Shown here: piece by piece, positions 63,963-64,000 of the stretch
Layout: each line of letters starts with the position of its first letter
Position numbering within the stretch: the stretch's first letter is position 1
DNA from: Plasticicumulans acidivorans
GTDB taxonomy: Bacteria; Pseudomonadota; Gammaproteobacteria; Competibacterales; Competibacteraceae
NCBI RefSeq assembly: GCF_003182095.1
Contig: NZ_QGTJ01000002.1
Coordinates: 464,435 to 528,434 of the forward strand
DNA: 64,000 bases
Direction: 5' to 3'
The notes under the pieces: model-generated
What the model saw: only the letters and a program-made list of their open reading frames with translations
Told to the model about the DNA's origin: nothing
The model's database searches: none
Position numbers and translations under genes: made by a program

Positions 63963-64000
63963 ATGTCAGCCAAATTCTCAAAGCCGATACGCGCCTGCTC
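63963..64000 (+). CDS. Possible start of a rightward gene (cut by window end)
   Basis: An ATG at 63963 opens a frame (MSAKFSKPIRAC) that runs off the window. TACAAT lies 6 bases upstream, too close for a normal leader, and no ribosome-binding site is visible. With twelve codons the product cannot be named. Confidence 0.25.
   Translation, partial: MSAKFSKPIRAC

Overview
The window is high-GC chromosomal DNA from a gammaproteobacterium and spans the replication origin. The best taxonomic evidence is the gene order mnmE-yidC-yidD-rnpA-rpmH // dnaA-dnaN-recF-gyrB with a GyrB of about 804 residues, the dapF-DUF484 pair, the ntrBC-glnA arrangement, secB/gpsA/grxC, and a PEP-CTERM protein. Cytochrome c maturation is by System II (ResB/CcsB) instead of the Ccm system usual in Gammaproteobacteria. 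A storage-polymer-accumulating or sulfur-handling lineage (Competibacter/Plasticicumulans-like) would fit, but the genus cannot be fixed from the sequence alone.

Layout. 1-7643 (+): the end of a type VI secretion cluster (tssK, tssL with an OmpA-like tail, tssM, tagF, PP2C phosphatase pppA). 7672-10989 (-): a haem-binding DUF3365 protein, then a persulfide dioxygenase-like MBL protein plus SulP transporter behind a promoter buried in a perfect inverted repeat. 11032-13465 (-): preQ0 genes queC, a triple-domain QueD and queE. 13515-19110 (-): an EEP-fold hydrolase, DsbA, the CcsB/ResB haem-lyase complex and cytochrome c4. 19328-21545: engB (+), then DUF484 and dapF (-). 21555-27391 (-): a CbrA-like transporter-kinase, a small CbrX-like protein, a membrane PAS sensor fused to a DnaQ-type exonuclease, a lone receiver domain and a DUF6489 protein. 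27571-34294: mnmG, cytochrome c', cupin, GNAT, MAPEG, SGNH hydrolase and mnmE.

34388-43188 is the origin region. yidC, yidD, rnpA and rpmH run leftward; dnaA, dnaN, recF and gyrB run rightward. The dnaA-dnaN gap carries five DnaA boxes and AT-rich tracts and is the likely oriC. 43189-45656 is an AT-rich accessory island with orphan small genes (a membrane protein, a DUF4431 protein) and a pair of direct repeats, probably acquired DNA next to gyrB.

45657-64000: a diguanylate cyclase, the S41 protease, gpmI, then rhodanese-grxC and secB-gpsA (+). On the minus strand follow an SNase-like protein, mprF-acvB (aminoacyl-phosphatidylglycerol synthesis/flipping and hydrolysis), trmL, a PEP-CTERM beta-propeller protein, ntrC, ntrB and glnA. 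glnA has a clear sigma-54 promoter and an upstream NtrC palindrome, so the last block is a complete nitrogen-control circuit. The window ends with a DnaA-box inverted repeat and the possible first codons of another gene.
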